From Streptomyces cynarae (GTDB lineage Bacteria; Actinomycetota; Actinomycetes; Streptomycetales; Streptomycetaceae): DNA of 64,000 nucleotides. Below are positions 11,101 through 20,761 of this stretch, one piece after another. The translations under genes were made by a program, and so were the position numbers. A model generated the notes under the pieces. That model had not been told where the DNA came from, searched no databases, and saw only the letters and a list, made by a program, of their open reading frames with translations. Location: NCBI RefSeq assembly GCF_025642135.1, contig NZ_CP106793.1:1-64000 (forward strand). The letters are read 5' to 3'. How positions within the stretch are numbered: position 1 is the first letter of the stretch; every line of letters starts with the position of its first letter.

Positions 11101-12048
11101 GAACCAGTACACCCGTGACGTGCCGGTGGGACAGCAGCGCACCGAGTACGTGACGGCCGGTGACACGTTGTGGAGCCACACCGTGCACCACGACACCGTC
11201 ATGGACCGCGACCTCGCGCTGGGCGTCGGCATGCAGGACGCCGCCCGCACCTACCGGCCCGGACAGCACGCCGCGGAGAAGTGGTTCGCGGGGCCGGTAC
11301 GCCCGTCGATCCCGCACGGTGTGACGGGCTGGCCCGGCTCGGTGCGCAACGGCGACACCTTGTCCCTGCACATCCCGGAATTCACCGACTCCCAGTCCGG
11401 CCACTGGTCGTTCGCGGAGGCCAGCTCGCTGGGTGGCGGTGTAGGCACCGGTGCCGCGGTGTCCGCGGTGGGCGACCCGAGCGACGTGGCCCACGCCGAG
11501 GTGTACCGCGACGGCCGGCTCGTGGCGCAGTCCGACACCGGGGCCTGGGGCGGATTCGAGGTGCCCGCGGGCAAGGCCGGCTACCGGCTGGACCTCACCA
11601 CCGCCCGCACCTCCGCCGACTGGCAGTTCGGCACCGGCACCAGGACGTCCTGGACGTTCACCTCGGACACCGCGGCGACGGCCACGCTGCTGCCGCTGCT
11701 CCAGGTCGACTACAGCGCGCCGGTGGACCTCCGCAACGCGGTGGGTCCGCGCCGGTCGCACACGCTGGGTCTGAACGTACGGATGCCGGACGGCCTGGCC
11801 GCCCCGCGCGGGTCACGCTCAAGGTCGAGGCGTCGTACGACGACGGCCGTACCTGGCACACCGCGCACACCGCCCGCACCGCGCGGCACGGCGGCACGCG
11901 GTTCACCGCCGCGGTCGAACGGCCGTCGGGGGTGCGCGGGGACGCGTACGTCAGCCTGCGGGTAACCGCGGTGGACGCCGCGGGCAACACCGTGCGGCAG
12001 ACGGTCGACCGCGCCTACCTGCACCGCGGCCCCTCCTCGGGGCAGTGA
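8187..12048 (+). pseudogene. Secreted S8 (subtilisin-like) serine peptidase with two frame changes
   Basis: Start at ATG 8187 (GAGAGG upstream) giving the signal peptide MAWIRLTAAISTGLLLAAGG with an Ala-x-Ala site near residue 30. The propeptide is followed by the catalytic domain: Asp249 in VAVLDTGVD, His281 in FGHGTHVA, Ser459 in SGTSMATPHVAG and the oxyanion Asn in VVAAGNAG. Near residues 810-900 there is a protease-associated-like segment (GKLAVVRYDFGND). The reading frame moves at about 11050 and again at about 11805, each by one missing base next to G/C runs, and then continues convincingly (YTRDVPVGQQRTEYVT; VTLKVEASYDDGRTWHT) to the stop at 12048. The product would be about 1,287 residues. 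The clean continuation suggests sequencing deletions rather than decay. The transcriptional regulator immediately downstream is its likely partner. Confidence 0.75.
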
Positions 12049-12074
12049 CGGCGGCCCCGCGGAACGGCTGAACG

Positions 12075-12111
12075 ACGGCGGGGCCCGGGCGGAAATCCTG
12101 GCACCCGCCGT
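12075..12111 (+). terminator. Hairpin between subtilase and regulator
   Basis: An 8-bp stem (ACGGCGGG at 12075-12082 pairing with CCCGCCGT at 12104-12111) followed by TTTGCTTG lies 26 bases after the peptidase stop codon. Confidence 0.45.
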
Positions 12112-12194
12112 TTGCTTGCCCGGTCGTGGCCCGCAGTGCAAACTTCAACGGGCCGTTCCGCTTCTCGGGGCGGCCGCGGCGAGGAGGGCACGGC

Positions 12195-13195
12195 ATGCTG
12201 GAGCCGGCAGGTCTCACGGCGATCGAGGAGACGGTCTACCGGCTCCTGGTCGGGACCGCGACCGCGTCGGCCCAGGAGGTCGCCGACCAAACCGGGCTCC
12301 CGCGCGACTCCGTCGAGGCCGTCCTCGCAGCCCTGCGCGGCAAGGGCCTCGCCAGCACCACCGACCGCGATCCGCTGCACTACGCGGCCGTACCGCCCGA
12401 CGTGGCGCTGCTGCCGCGGTTGCAGCGCAACGCCGACGCGCTCGACAAGGCCCGTACCGCCGTCACCGACCTCCTCGACAGCTACCGCAGTACGCGCCGC
12501 AGGCACGACCCCGGCCAGCTCATCGAGGTCATCACCGGAGCGGAGGCGCTGCGCCAGCACCTGCGGCAGATGCAGGACAACGCGCGCCACGAGATGCTCT
12601 GGTTCTGCAAGGCGCAGTACGTGGCGATGCCCTCGGGCAGCAACCGCGCCGAGTACGACGCCCTCGCCCGCGGGGTGCGCTACCGCGTCCTGTACGAGCA
12701 GGCCTTCTTCGACGACGAGGGCGCCGTCGACAACGTCGTGGAAGGTGTGCGCGCCGGTGAGGTGGCCCGCTCGGTCCCGCACCTGCCGCTGCGCCTGGCC
12801 GTGGCCGACCGCGCCATCGCCATCTGCCCGCTGGTCCCCGGTGGGCCCCAGGGCAGTCCCCATGTGGCGACGGCCGCGCTGGTGCGAGGCAGCAGCCTGC
12901 TGGAGGCGCTCATCTCACTCTTCGAGCGCTACTGGGAGACCGCGGTCCCGCTGAACGTCAGCGCGTCCGGAGGGTGGAGGGCAGCGACGGGGTCGTCGAC
13001 GCCGACCCGCTGACCGAGACCGACCGCCGGCTGCTCTCGCTGCTCGTGGCGGGTGTCGCCGACAAGGCCATCGCGAGTCAGATGGGGCTGAGCAGGCGCA
13101 CCGTGCAACGCCACATCCAGCACATGATGACCCTCGCCGGCGCCGACACGCGGATGCAGCTCGCCTGGCAAGCCGCTCGCCGCGGCTGGCTCTGA
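12195..13195 (+). pseudogene. TrmB-like/LuxR-type transcriptional regulator, one frame change
   Basis: The ATG at 12195 follows GAGGAGG. The N-terminus is a winged helix of TrmB type (EETVYRLLVGTATASAQEVA, residues 10-60, then ALRGKGLAST). The middle domain (ALRQHLRQMQDNARHEMLWF and onward) resembles the sensor half of the Streptomyces TrmB/LuxR family. The C-terminal LuxR helix-turn-helix (LVAGVADKAIASQMGLSRRT) lies one frame over from about 12974 to the stop at 13195. The change near 12965 is one missing base; repaired, the protein has about 333 residues. Regulators of this class are often beside secreted peptidase genes, as here. Without the repair the protein would lose its DNA-binding domain. 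Confidence 0.7.
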
Positions 13196-13373
13196 GTCCT
13201 CCGCCCCCAGGCGAACTGACTATTCGTCAGTCCCGGCGTGGTTACCGTCCGGTGCGGGGCCGCCGGGCGCGGGCGAGCCCGTACGGACCGGTCGCGGCGG
13301 CGGCCGGGCGGCCAGCCCGGGCCCCCTGGCATTGGCCAGAGCCTTCAGCCCTCGTCGCGGACTCGGTCGGTCG

Positions 13374-14375
13374 ATGGGACGCTTCGTATGGCACACCGCG
13401 GGACGACTGGCCTTCGAGCAGCTGCACAACCGGCTTCAGCGGCGCGGACTGGACGTGCAGACCGAAACGCGATCCGAGGACGGACGGGTGATCACCGACG
13501 TGCTGGTGACCAGCGCCGGCGCACGCGTGGGATGGGAAGCCCAGCACTCCCCCATCACCGCCAGTACCGTGCGCCGGCGATCCGCCAAAGCCCGCGAGCG
13601 CAACATCGCACCTCTGCGGGTGACCCCAGACGCCACCTCTGCCCTCATAGACCGCGCCCCCAGGACCCGCGTCGACGACGTGCCCTGGCAGCGCATCATC
13701 TCCCCTCGCCCAGATCATCCGCGGCGGCGTCCGCCACCTGCAGATCTGAAAATGCACCCCCACCAGCCAACGCTCATGTCCCGAAAACGGCAGAGCATGC
13801 GGAAAGTGGCACAGCGGCTGGTCCCTGCCCGCCCCGCGCATCCCACAGGAACACGCCACCCCGCTCGACGAACTCAACGTCACCAGCGCCGACGGCGAAC
13901 ACCTGCCCGTACGCCCCCGCAACCGGCACGACCCCCACCGCACCTCCTACCTGTGGGCCCTGGCCCGCGACGTCAAGCGCTGGCACGAGATCACCAGCGA
14001 AACCAACACCCCGTCCGGGAGGTGGCCCACCCGACGACGAACCGGTCACCTACACCAAACAAGAACTCGACAGCTCCTGCCGCTACGGCGAAGAAGGCCC
14101 CCACACCAGCAGCCCACGCCCGCGACGCGAGACGTCCTCCGCCACCGGCCTGCACACCTTCGACCACACCCCCCCCCCACGACACCCTGCTCCAACCCAC
14201 CAGACCCATCGCCCTCCGCCTGTCCCCCCGCGAACGCCTCGTCATCACAGCAGAACCGAAGTGCCCACCCTGGGAAATCGGCCCCTGCACGCTGCCTGCC
14301 ACGCCCAACCACCGCTACGGCCCCCGAAGCCCCAAAGCATGCCCCGCCTGCCGCGTCACCACCCAGCACACGTAG
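13374..14375 (+). pseudogene. CoiA-like competence/nuclease family remnant
   Basis: From ATG 13374 the sequence reads MGRFVWHTAGRLAFEQLHNR, TETRSEDGRVITDVLV and GWEAQHSPITAST, which matches the predicted nuclease core of CoiA-like proteins (an Asp followed by Glu-x-Gln). The frame is then lost near 13700. Later frames contain LAQIIRGGVRHLQI, a stop, then YLWALARDVKRWHEI around 13950-13990. A Pro/Thr/His-rich low-complexity stretch fills 14000-14580. CoiA-like genes in actinobacteria are not tied to proven competence. The gene is broken by several shifts and at least one stop. Confidence 0.45.
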
Positions 14376-14639
14376 GACCACGCCCCATACCAACAACCAC
14401 TCAACCTGAACACCGGCCACCGCACGTGACACGACCTGATCACCCAGCCCGCCAACTGACAAAACCACAGACCAGACCCCACACAGCAAGACCACCACCC
14501 ACACGCCAGCACCAGCTGAAACACCCGCGCCACCCGACCACACCCAACACAGCAAACTGATAAGCCCAGATAGAACCACCAGACACTGATCAGAAACACC
14601 GCTCCTGGACATCGACCAACTATCCGCCATCGGCATGCC

Positions 14640-14746
14640 CGGGTCGCGAAGTAGCCCTTCTCGAAAAACAGGCGGCGGGCCGCGGCGATGATGGCCCTGC
14701 GTGCGCCGCGCCCGGTGCCTACCGCGGAACTGACCGTGCATTTCAC
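14640..14746 (-). pseudogene. N-terminal stub of a TetR-family regulator
   Basis: A GTG at 14746 opens a frame reading GRGARRAIIAAARRLFFEKG then YFATRA, the first two helices of a TetR DNA-binding domain. Homology stops abruptly at about 14640 after FAT, before the recognition helix, so only about 35 residues remain. An IS5-type fragment overlaps on the other strand immediately beside it, which suggests truncation by insertion or deletion. Confidence 0.5.
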
Positions 14747-14765
14747 CGACGCCCTGGGCTTCTCG

Positions 14766-15150
14766 GAGTCCACGTAGTGGCGGCGAACGTCCAGGACCGC
14801 GACGGAGCGAGGCACCCACTCTTGTGGACTCGCCTCGCCCACCCAGGCGTGCCGAAGATCTGGGCCGACCAGGGCTTCTCCGGCCGCCTGGTCGATTGAG
14901 CGGCCCAGACTCTTGGCCGTGAACTGGAGATCGTCCGCAAGGATCCCGATCAGCGCGGCTTCCGGGTCCAGCCGAAGCGGTGGGCTGTCGAGCGCACCTT
15001 CTCATGGCTGACCGCCCACCGGCGCCTGGCCAGGGACTACGAGGCCAGCCCGGCACGATCGGAGACCATGATCCGCTGGGCGATGATCGGCCTCATGGTG
15101 CGCCGGCTCACCCGCTGCCGTCCCACCACCCGGCCCGGCCCGAAACCATT
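14766..15150 (+). pseudogene. IS5-family transposase C-terminal fragment
   Basis: Readable pieces are VHVVAANVQDRDGAR, PKIWADQGFSGRLVD, LEIVRKDPDQRGF, WAVERTFSWLTAHRRLARDY and ETMIRWAMIGLMVRRL. These are the second Asp region and the C-terminal Glu region of IS5-family DDE transposases. The N-terminal half is missing and the frame changes at least once. From 15151 to 15543 I see no gene. Confidence 0.6.
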
Positions 15151-15543
15151 GATTCAGCTGAGGCCACTCGAGGGTGCTGTTCGAACGTGACCAGTGGCAC
15201 TGCCGACCCAGCGGGAGGCGGGGATCGGCGTGGTCGCAGTGGCTCACTCGGTGGTTGGAGGAGCGGGTGAGTCGGCCGCTTTAGTGCTCTCTCCTGTCAG
15301 GCAAGATCGCGGCGAGGGCGGCGGCCAGCGGGGTCGTCTGAGCCGGACTGGGCACACCACGTGCGCCTGCCCACAATCTCCGGTCCCGTATCAAGATCAC
15401 CGCGTGCGTCACAATGCAGGCCTGTTGCGGATTCGGCTCTCGATAAAATGAATGAGCCATAGACGTACGCCTGCGCAGCAGGGGAACGGGCCCACATCCG
15501 CACTCGCAGGCGGGTCGGCCGACCGATCTGGAAGGGCACCGTC

Positions 15544-15906
15544 ATGGTCAGACAGATCGCCTACCGCAGGGTCTACGAGGAGACCTCGCCGCAGGATGGC
15601 AAGCGCGTACTCGTGGACCGGGTCTGGCCCCGGGGCATGCGCAAGGAGAGTGCGCATCTGGACGAGTGGCTGCGTGACATCGCGCCGTCGAGCGAACTGC
15701 GCAAGTGGTACGGCCATGAGCCCAGCCGCTTCGCCGAGTTCCGTCGCCGCTACTTGGCGGAACTGCGCGATGCTGGGCACCGCGAGGCAGCCGGGCAACT
15801 GCGTGACCTTGCTGGGCACGACAAGCTCGTGCTGCTGACAGCCACCAAGGACGTGGACCACAGCCAGGCCGCCGTCCTCGCCGAATGGCTCACCAAGAAA
15901 CGCTGA
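15544..15906 (+). CDS. DUF488 family protein (120 aa)
   Basis: Complete small protein of the DUF488 family, whose biochemical role is not established. Conserved features visible are the N-terminal RVYEETSPQDGKRVLVDRVW, then PRGMRKESAHLDEWL, WYGHEPSRFAEFRRRY and the C-terminal KLVLLTATKDVDHSQAAVLA. The length is normal for the family. ATG 15544 is the first plausible start. No signal peptide or membrane segment. The STAS gene follows 61 bases later on the same strand. Frame and codon use look undamaged. Confidence 0.85.
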   Translation: MVRQIAYRRVYEETSPQDGKRVLVDRVWPRGMRKESAHLDEWLRDIAPSSELRKWYGHEPSRFAEFRRRYLAELRDAGHREAAGQLRDLAGHDKLVLLTATKDVDHSQAAVLAEWLTKKR

Positions 15907-15967
15907 CGAACACGCGGGACGCCGACTATGCGGCTGACGCCGTCCGGAGACGTGAAGAAGGGTGGCC

Positions 15968-16375
15968 ATGCGAACGAACATCATCCGGAACGAGAGCATG
16001 ATGGCCAGCTACGACCTTGTGAACGGCTGGACCGTTGTCGAGGTCGACGGTGATCTGGACGCCCACACCTCTCCCTTGATCCGTGAAGCGGTGATCAAGC
16101 TCCTCGAGGACGGACATCGCCATTTCATCCTCGACCTGGGCTTCGTCCCCTTCATGGATTCGATGGGGCTGGGCGTGATCGTGGCGGTCACAAAACGCAT
16201 CCGTGAACATGAAGGCTCGCTGCGTATCGCGTCCGTCTCTGGCCGAATTCTCAAGCTCTTCGACCTCAGCGGCATGCGTGAGAGCTACGAGATCTGCCAC
16301 TCGTCGGAGGAGGCGACGCGATCTGCTCCTTCACGCGGCAGTCTCGTGCACTGGCCACATCCGTCGTCCAGCTGA
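15968..16375 (+). CDS. STAS-domain anti-sigma factor antagonist (BldG/RsbV type)
   Basis: Single STAS domain of the kind that binds an anti-sigma kinase and is switched off by serine phosphorylation. ATG 15968 is chosen because GAAGAAGGG lies just upstream; a GTG six bases earlier is possible. Motifs: TVVEVDGDLDAHTSPLIREA (residues 20-40), HFILDLGFVPFMDSMGLGV with the phosphorylatable Ser in FMDSMGLG, and ISGMRE-like FDLSGMRESY. After residue 108 a Ser-rich tail (EEATRSAPSRGS) extends beyond the usual end. A SpoIIE-type phosphatase gene converges on it 99 bases away and is the natural candidate for dephosphorylating it. No kinase gene is nearby. Confidence 0.85.
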   Translation: MRTNIIRNESMMASYDLVNGWTVVEVDGDLDAHTSPLIREAVIKLLEDGHRHFILDLGFVPFMDSMGLGVIVAVTKRIREHEGSLRIASVSGRILKLFDLSGMRESYEICHSSEEATRSAPSRGSLVHWPHPSSS

Positions 16376-16474
16376 GAAACCGCTTCTCCGATTCCGACGG
16401 CCATGGATTCCCTGCGCGTCCCAGAGCTCTGGATGAGCCACCCGAACGCGAGGGGGGCGCAGAGGCCGGCCGAC

Positions 16475-17809
16475 TCATCGGGCTGAACCGTCCGGGGTGC
16501 GCAGGGCGAGGACGGCGACGTCGTCGTCGAATACCTGCCGGCTTTGGGCGATCAGGGCGTCGCACAGCTCTTCCAGCGGGGCCCTGGCTAGGCGGGCGGC
16601 GTGCTCGGCCAGGTCGTCCAGCCCCGTGTCGATGTCCTGGCCGCGGCGCTCGACCAGCCCGTCGGTGAACAGCAACAGGGTGGCGCCCGGCGGAAGTGGG
16701 TGCGCGTGGTTGAACCGTGGGACGGACGCGTCGATGCCCACCGGGATCCCGTGCCGGGCGGGCGCCAGGTAGCAGGTGCTGCCGTCCGGCCCGATCTGCA
16801 GTGGAGGCGGGTGCCCGGCGTTGCTCCAGCCGAAGGTGTATCCCTCAGGGGTCCGTTCGAGGCGGCCGAACACCAGGGTGGCGGTCGGCGGGTCCTCGAA
16901 CATCGTCAGGGTGTGGTCCAGGCGCGACACAACCAGACCGGGCGGCCCGCACCGGTCGAAGGCGAGGGCCCGCAGCATGTTGCGGATCTGGCCCATCAGC
17001 GGGGCGGCCTCGACGTCGTGGCCGGTCACGTCGCCCACCACCACACACGTCGCACCGTCGGGCAGGACCATGGCGTCGTACCAGTCCCCGCCCAGCCTGG
17101 GCAGCTCGGATGCGGGCTCGTACCGGGCCGCTGCCTCCAGCGGCTCCAGGTTCGGAAGGACGGGCAGCATACGGCGCTGGAAGTGCTCGGCGGCGCGTTT
17201 AAGGTGCTCATACAGACGGGCGTTCTCGATGCTGACGCCCGCGGCGCTGGCAAGCGCGGTCAGCAGGTGCTCGTCATCGTCGTTGAAGGGTGTGCCGTCC
17301 GTCTTGTCGGCGAGGTAGAGGTCGCCGTAGACGGTCCCGCGCACCATGAGGGGAACGCCCAGCAGGGTCCGCATGACCGGGTGCCCGGCGGGGAAACCTG
17401 CAGAACGAGGGTGCGCGGCCGCGTCCGCCACCCGCAACGGCTGCCGGTCGTCCACCATGGTGTGCAGCAGGCCATGGCCCTGGGGCAGGCCCATCGCAGC
17501 GCACAGGTGCGGATCATCGATACCAACCGTGATCAGGTCAGTTACCTTGCCGCTCTCCGAGAGCACGCCCAGGGCGGCGTAGCGAGCTCCGACGAGATGA
17601 GCGGCCGCTTCGACGATGCGGTGCAGCACGGTGCGGGTGTCCATGTCGCCGCTCATCGCCACGACCGTGCCGAGCAGCTGACGCAGCCGTTGTGGATCGA
17701 GGACGAGCGGCGATGCATGAGCGGTCGCTCCGTCCCGGGCCGCTTGCCGCGCCTCGCCGACCGAAAAGGCTCCGGACTGCGGACTGTCGTTGGACGGATC
17801 GTGCACCAT
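16475..17809 (-). CDS. GAF-domain SpoIIE-type PP2C phosphatase
   Basis: Predicted serine phosphatase acting on STAS anti-anti-sigma proteins. The ATG at 17809 is preceded by GGGAGGAAT at good spacing; the frame opens further upstream at 17848 without a better site. Residues 40-205 are a GAF sensor domain (TRTVLHRIVEAAAHLVGARY, GHGLLHTMVDDRQPLRV, GVPLMVRGTVYGDLYLADK). Residues 225-444 are the PP2C/SpoIIE domain with metal-ligand Asp residues in LGGDWYDAM, VVGDVTGHD, FTDGLVERR and FDDDVAVLAL. No membrane segment is visible, so it is probably cytoplasmic. The STAS gene lies convergently downstream and a cupin gene divergently upstream. Confidence 0.88.
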   Translation of the reverse strand: MVHDPSNDSPQSGAFSVGEARQAARDGATAHASPLVLDPQRLRQLLGTVVAMSGDMDTRTVLHRIVEAAAHLVGARYAALGVLSESGKVTDLITVGIDDPHLCAAMGLPQGHGLLHTMVDDRQPLRVADAAAHPRSAGFPAGHPVMRTLLGVPLMVRGTVYGDLYLADKTDGTPFNDDDEHLLTALASAAGVSIENARLYEHLKRAAEHFQRRMLPVLPNLEPLEAAARYEPASELPRLGGDWYDAMVLPDGATCVVVGDVTGHDVEAAPLMGQIRNMLRALAFDRCGPPGLVVSRLDHTLTMFEDPPTATLVFGRLERTPEGYTFGWSNAGHPPPLQIGPDGSTCYLAPARHGIPVGIDASVPRFNHAHPLPPGATLLLFTDGLVERRGQDIDTGLDDLAEHAARLARAPLEELCDALIAQSRQVFDDDVAVLALRTPDGSAR

Positions 17810-18061
17810 GGTGAGATTCCTCCCGGCGCCGCCCGACGCCGTCGTCACCGCGCTTTCCCTGTCACCCTACGCGCTCACCCAACCAGGGGCAGGCCTCCGC
17901 GACACGGTGTGAGACACGGCGGTCAGCCTGTCGGCCGGTACGGTGCTCCTTCGGCCTCCTCGGCCGACCCACCCCGCCCAGCGCAGTCCCGGAGACGGCA
18001 CCAGCGGACGCCACCGACGCCGCAGCAGCGTCCTCTTCTGACAGGGAAAGGACACACCACC

Positions 18062-18394
18062 ATGCAGAAACTCTCTCTCGACGCCCGGGTCCGCGAACAC
18101 CTGGAACGGGCTGCCGCGTCCTCCGCCGGCCGCAGCGCCGAGACCGTCTACGGCGGCCACGAACACGTCCTCCGTCAGACCCTGATGGCACTGCGCTCCG
18201 GCACCACTTTGGCCGAGCACGGAAACCCCGGCGAGGCAACAGTGCTGGTCCTGCGTGGCCGAGTACGGCTGAGCAGTGGGGACGACGTGTGGGAGGGCAT
18301 GGCCGGGGACCTGCTCCTCGTGCCGCCCTCCCGGCACAGCCTGGAGGCCCTCGAAGACGCGGCCGTACTGCTGACCGTCGCCAAGCCCCCCTGA
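18062..18394 (+). CDS. Cupin-domain protein (110 aa)
   Basis: Small single-domain beta-barrel protein. ATG 18062 follows an AAAGGA site. The cupin pattern is visible as TLMALRSGTTLAEHGNPGEA, VLVLRGRVRLSSGDD, GDLLLVPPSRHSLEALEDA and a final VLLTVAKPP. Most metal-binding His positions of the classic cupin motif are reduced to one or two (EHGN, RHS), so catalysis is uncertain and a stress or sensor role is as likely. It is divergent from the phosphatase gene, with about 250 bases between the starts that could hold promoters for both. No signal peptide is evident. Confidence 0.75.
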   Translation: MQKLSLDARVREHLERAAASSAGRSAETVYGGHEHVLRQTLMALRSGTTLAEHGNPGEATVLVLRGRVRLSSGDDVWEGMAGDLLLVPPSRHSLEALEDAAVLLTVAKPP

Positions 18395-18628
18395 TCCGCT
18401 CGCCCCCGCTCCACCGCTTTCCGCAGCCGATGCGGGGACGGAGTCCGTCGAACCCGCGACCCGGCAGCACGCTCACGTACGGCGGCCCTGCAGGCGGGCT
18501 GCTGCTCCCGTTCAGCTGCGCGCCCGCGTGGGCGTTGAGCCGAGCCACACAGCCTGACCGGCCAGGACGACAGCTCCGGGTCTCCGCCCGTCGAGCCGCC
18601 CCTTGACCTGGTTCAACGGTGCGCCACT

Positions 18629-18651
18629 GGGCCCTCCGTCGTCGGAGGCCC
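18629..18651 (+). terminator. GC-rich hairpin beside IS256
   Basis: Nine-bp stem with one bulged C (GGGCCCTCCG, loop TCGT, CGGAGGCCC) immediately left of the IS256 end. It lies about 235 bases after the cupin stop, and I see no gene in that interval. Confidence 0.4.
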
Positions 18652-18658
18652 TCCCTTC

Positions 18659-20033
18659 GGGACTGTCAAACGAGTGGTGTAACTGCGGTAGTTGAGGTTA
18701 CTGACGGGCCGCCGACAGGCGGCCGTCGAAGGTGATATCGAAAGCGTTCAGGGCGGTCTTCCAGCGCATGGTCCAGCGGGCCTGCCCCTTGCCGGTGGGA
18801 TCGAGCGACATGATCGCCATGTAGACACACTTCAGGGCGGCCTGCTCGTTGGGGAAGTGTCCACGGGCCTTGACCGCCCGGCGGATGCGGGCGTTGACGG
18901 ACTCGATTGCGTTCGTCGTGCAGACGATGCGGCGGATCTCGGTGTCGAACCGCAGGAACGGAGTGAACTCCTCCCAGGCGTTCTCCCACAGTTTCACGAT
19001 CGCCGGATACTTTCTGCCCCAGGAATCGGCGAACTCGGCGAACCGCTCCAGGGCGGCCTCTTCGGTGCGAGCGGTGTAGACGGGCTTGAGTAGCTTGGCG
19101 ATCTTGTCCCAGTCCTGGCGGGCGGCATAGCGGAAGGAGTTCCGCAGCAGATGCACAACACAGGTCTGCACGATCGTCCGTGGCCAGACGGTCTCCACCG
19201 CTTCGGGCAGCCCTTGAGCCCGTCGCAGACCAGCATGAGCACGTCGCTGACGCCGCGGTTCTTGATCTCCGTAAGGATGTGCAGCCAGTGCTTGGCGCCC
19301 TCGCCGCCGTCGCCGGCCCACAACCCGAGAATCTCCCGCCGGCCCTCAGCGGTGACGGCCAGGGCCACATAGACGGGCCGGTTGGCGACCGCGCCGTCGC
19401 GGATTTTCACGTGGATGGCGTCGATGAAGACGACCGGATAGACGGCGTCGAGCGGGCGGCCCTGCCATTCGGCCATGCCCTCGAGCACCTTGTCGGTGAT
19501 GGTGGAGATGGTCTGGCGGGAGACCTCGGCTCCGTAGACCTCGGCCAGGTGGGCCTGAACCTCGCCGGTGGTCAAACCCTTCGCGGCGAGTGAGATGACC
19601 ACCTCGTCGACGCTGGTCAGGCGCTTCTGCCGCTTCTTGACGATCTTCGGTTCGAAGGAGCCGTCGCGGTCACGGGGCACGGTTATCTCAACCGGGCCCA
19701 CGTCGGTCAGCACCGTCTTGGAGCGTTTGCCGTTGCGGGAGTTGCCGCCTTGCCGGCCGCATCGTGCTTGTCATAGCCGAGGTGGTCGGTTGTCTCGCCC
19801 TCGAGGGCAGACTCCAGCAGCCGCTTGGTCAGTTGCTGCAGCAGCCCGCCCTCGCCGGTCAGCTGCAGGCCCTCGGCCTGGGCCCGGTGCACCAGCTCGT
19901 CGATCAACTGGTCGTCCACGGCCTTCGCCGACACCGCCTCTGCCGACTCGACAGACTCGGGATCGGTCACGTTCTCACTGGTCATCGATGCATCTTCCAT
20001 GATCGGGAGTTACACCGAACGTCTTACAGTCCC
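18659..20033 (-). mobile_element. IS256-family insertion sequence, complete
   Basis: About 1.37 kb bounded by imperfect terminal inverted repeats of roughly 28 bases. The left end reads GGGACTGTCAAACGAGTGGT and the complement of the right end reads GGGACTGTAAGACGTTCGGT; both continue GTAACT. The single transposase gene reads leftwards. The flanks (CTCCCTTC and CTTCCTGC) are similar but not identical, so a target duplication cannot be claimed. A 3'-terminal copy of the same element, inverted, is at about 43969-44722. Confidence 0.8.
18698..20000 (-). pseudogene. IS256 transposase with two frame changes
   Basis: Mutator-type transposase. Three frames together cover the protein: MTSENVTDPESVE through LLQQLTKRLLESALEGETT (20000-19715), then PVEITVPRDRDGSFEP, RQTISTITDKVLEGMAEWQG, VVFIDAIHVKIRDG with the first catalytic Asp and MLVCDGLKG with the second (19713-19215), then TIVQTCVVHLLRNSFRYAAR, CTTNAIESVNARIRR and NAFDITFDGRL to the stop at 18698. 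Both frame changes, near 19720 and 19210, are single missing bases. Family members are normally one uninterrupted frame of about 420 codons, so programmed frameshifting is unlikely here. Confidence 0.8.
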
Positions 20034-20046
20034 CTTCCTGCCAGCG

Positions 20047-20176
20047 CTCCGTCCAAGTGGGCAACGCGAGCGGTCAGGAGAAACTGATCAAGCTCGGAAC
20101 CGTGCTGTACACCAGCGCCGTCCTGCGGCGTGCCGTGGTCGACGGCATGAAGCAGGTTGCCGCTCAGCAGGGCTGA
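20047..20176 (+). pseudogene. C-terminal gene stub right of IS256 (unassigned)
   Basis: An open frame without a start runs from beside the IS end to a TGA at 20176 and reads GQEKLIKLGTVLYTSAVLRR then AVVDGMKQVAAQQG. The composition looks protein-coding but I cannot name it. IS256 may have separated it from its 5' part; no matching part is visible left of the element. Confidence 0.3.
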
Positions 20177-20463
20177 CGCCCCTGCGCTTCGCCTCCAGGT
20201 GGCTCGGCGGGCACGCCCTGGTGCTCGGTCGCGGGGTGGTCGCGGCCGAATCGGAGGAACACCGGGCCGGCCGGGCCGTGCTGGCGCAGGTTCCGCAGTC
20301 CGGTCGCGACGATCGGGGTCTTCCCGTCGTAGAGGTAGTAGCCGCCGCGCTGCCGCTGCTCCTCCCACAGGTACCGGGTGAGCTCGATCAGGCGCGAAAC
20401 GGTCCTGTTCGGGTCGCGGGCGCCGATGTGGTTGAACACCAGCAGGACAGGTGGGTGCGGCAC
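20164..20463 (-). pseudogene. C-terminal fragment of an unassigned, possibly plasmid-type protein
   Basis: The frame reads PPVLLVFNHIGARDPNRTV, ELTRYLWEEQRQRGGYYLYD and LRQHGPAGPVFLRFGRDH before a Pro/Gly-rich tail. The pattern of a predicted strand, a variable insert and HGPAG...FGRDH resembles the C-terminus of replication-relaxation type proteins, but this is a weak resemblance. No N-terminal part is present. Between 20464 and 20761 I see nothing supportable. Confidence 0.3.
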
Positions 20464-20761
20464 GTCACCGGGCCTGCCCGCGGGAACCGGCTGCTCCCTC
20501 GATCACCGCCCACCGAAGGGCGGCCCGAAGCGAAGGAGCCACCGCACGGGGTTGTAGCGGCGACAGTCTCGTCGCTTGATTCCTTGCCGCCTTCACGTGA
20601 CCTTCGGCGATTTCTACAGGCTGTCAAGTCGCCTGGTCACTGTGTCGAGTGTCGGCCAAGGAGGACCCGCGCGCAGCAACTGAAGTTGAATGCGTGATGT
20701 CGGTGTCCATCGCTGGCGCTGTTGATGTCAGGCTCGGTGGAAGCCGGCGAGGCCGGCGTCG

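Noticed and set aside
13374..14580. A Pro/Thr/His-rich structural protein at 13.3-14.6 kb
   Set aside because: The composition arises from reading CAC/ACC-rich sequence in several frames; the only recognisable coding signal is the CoiA-like N-terminal part.
18698..20000. Programmed frameshifting in the IS256 transposase
   Set aside because: IS256 transposases are normally one frame, there is no slippery run at the junctions, and the partial copy at 44 kb reads through the second junction in one frame.
18651..20041. An 8-base target duplication for IS256
   Set aside because: The flanking octamers match at only six of eight positions, so I do not claim it.
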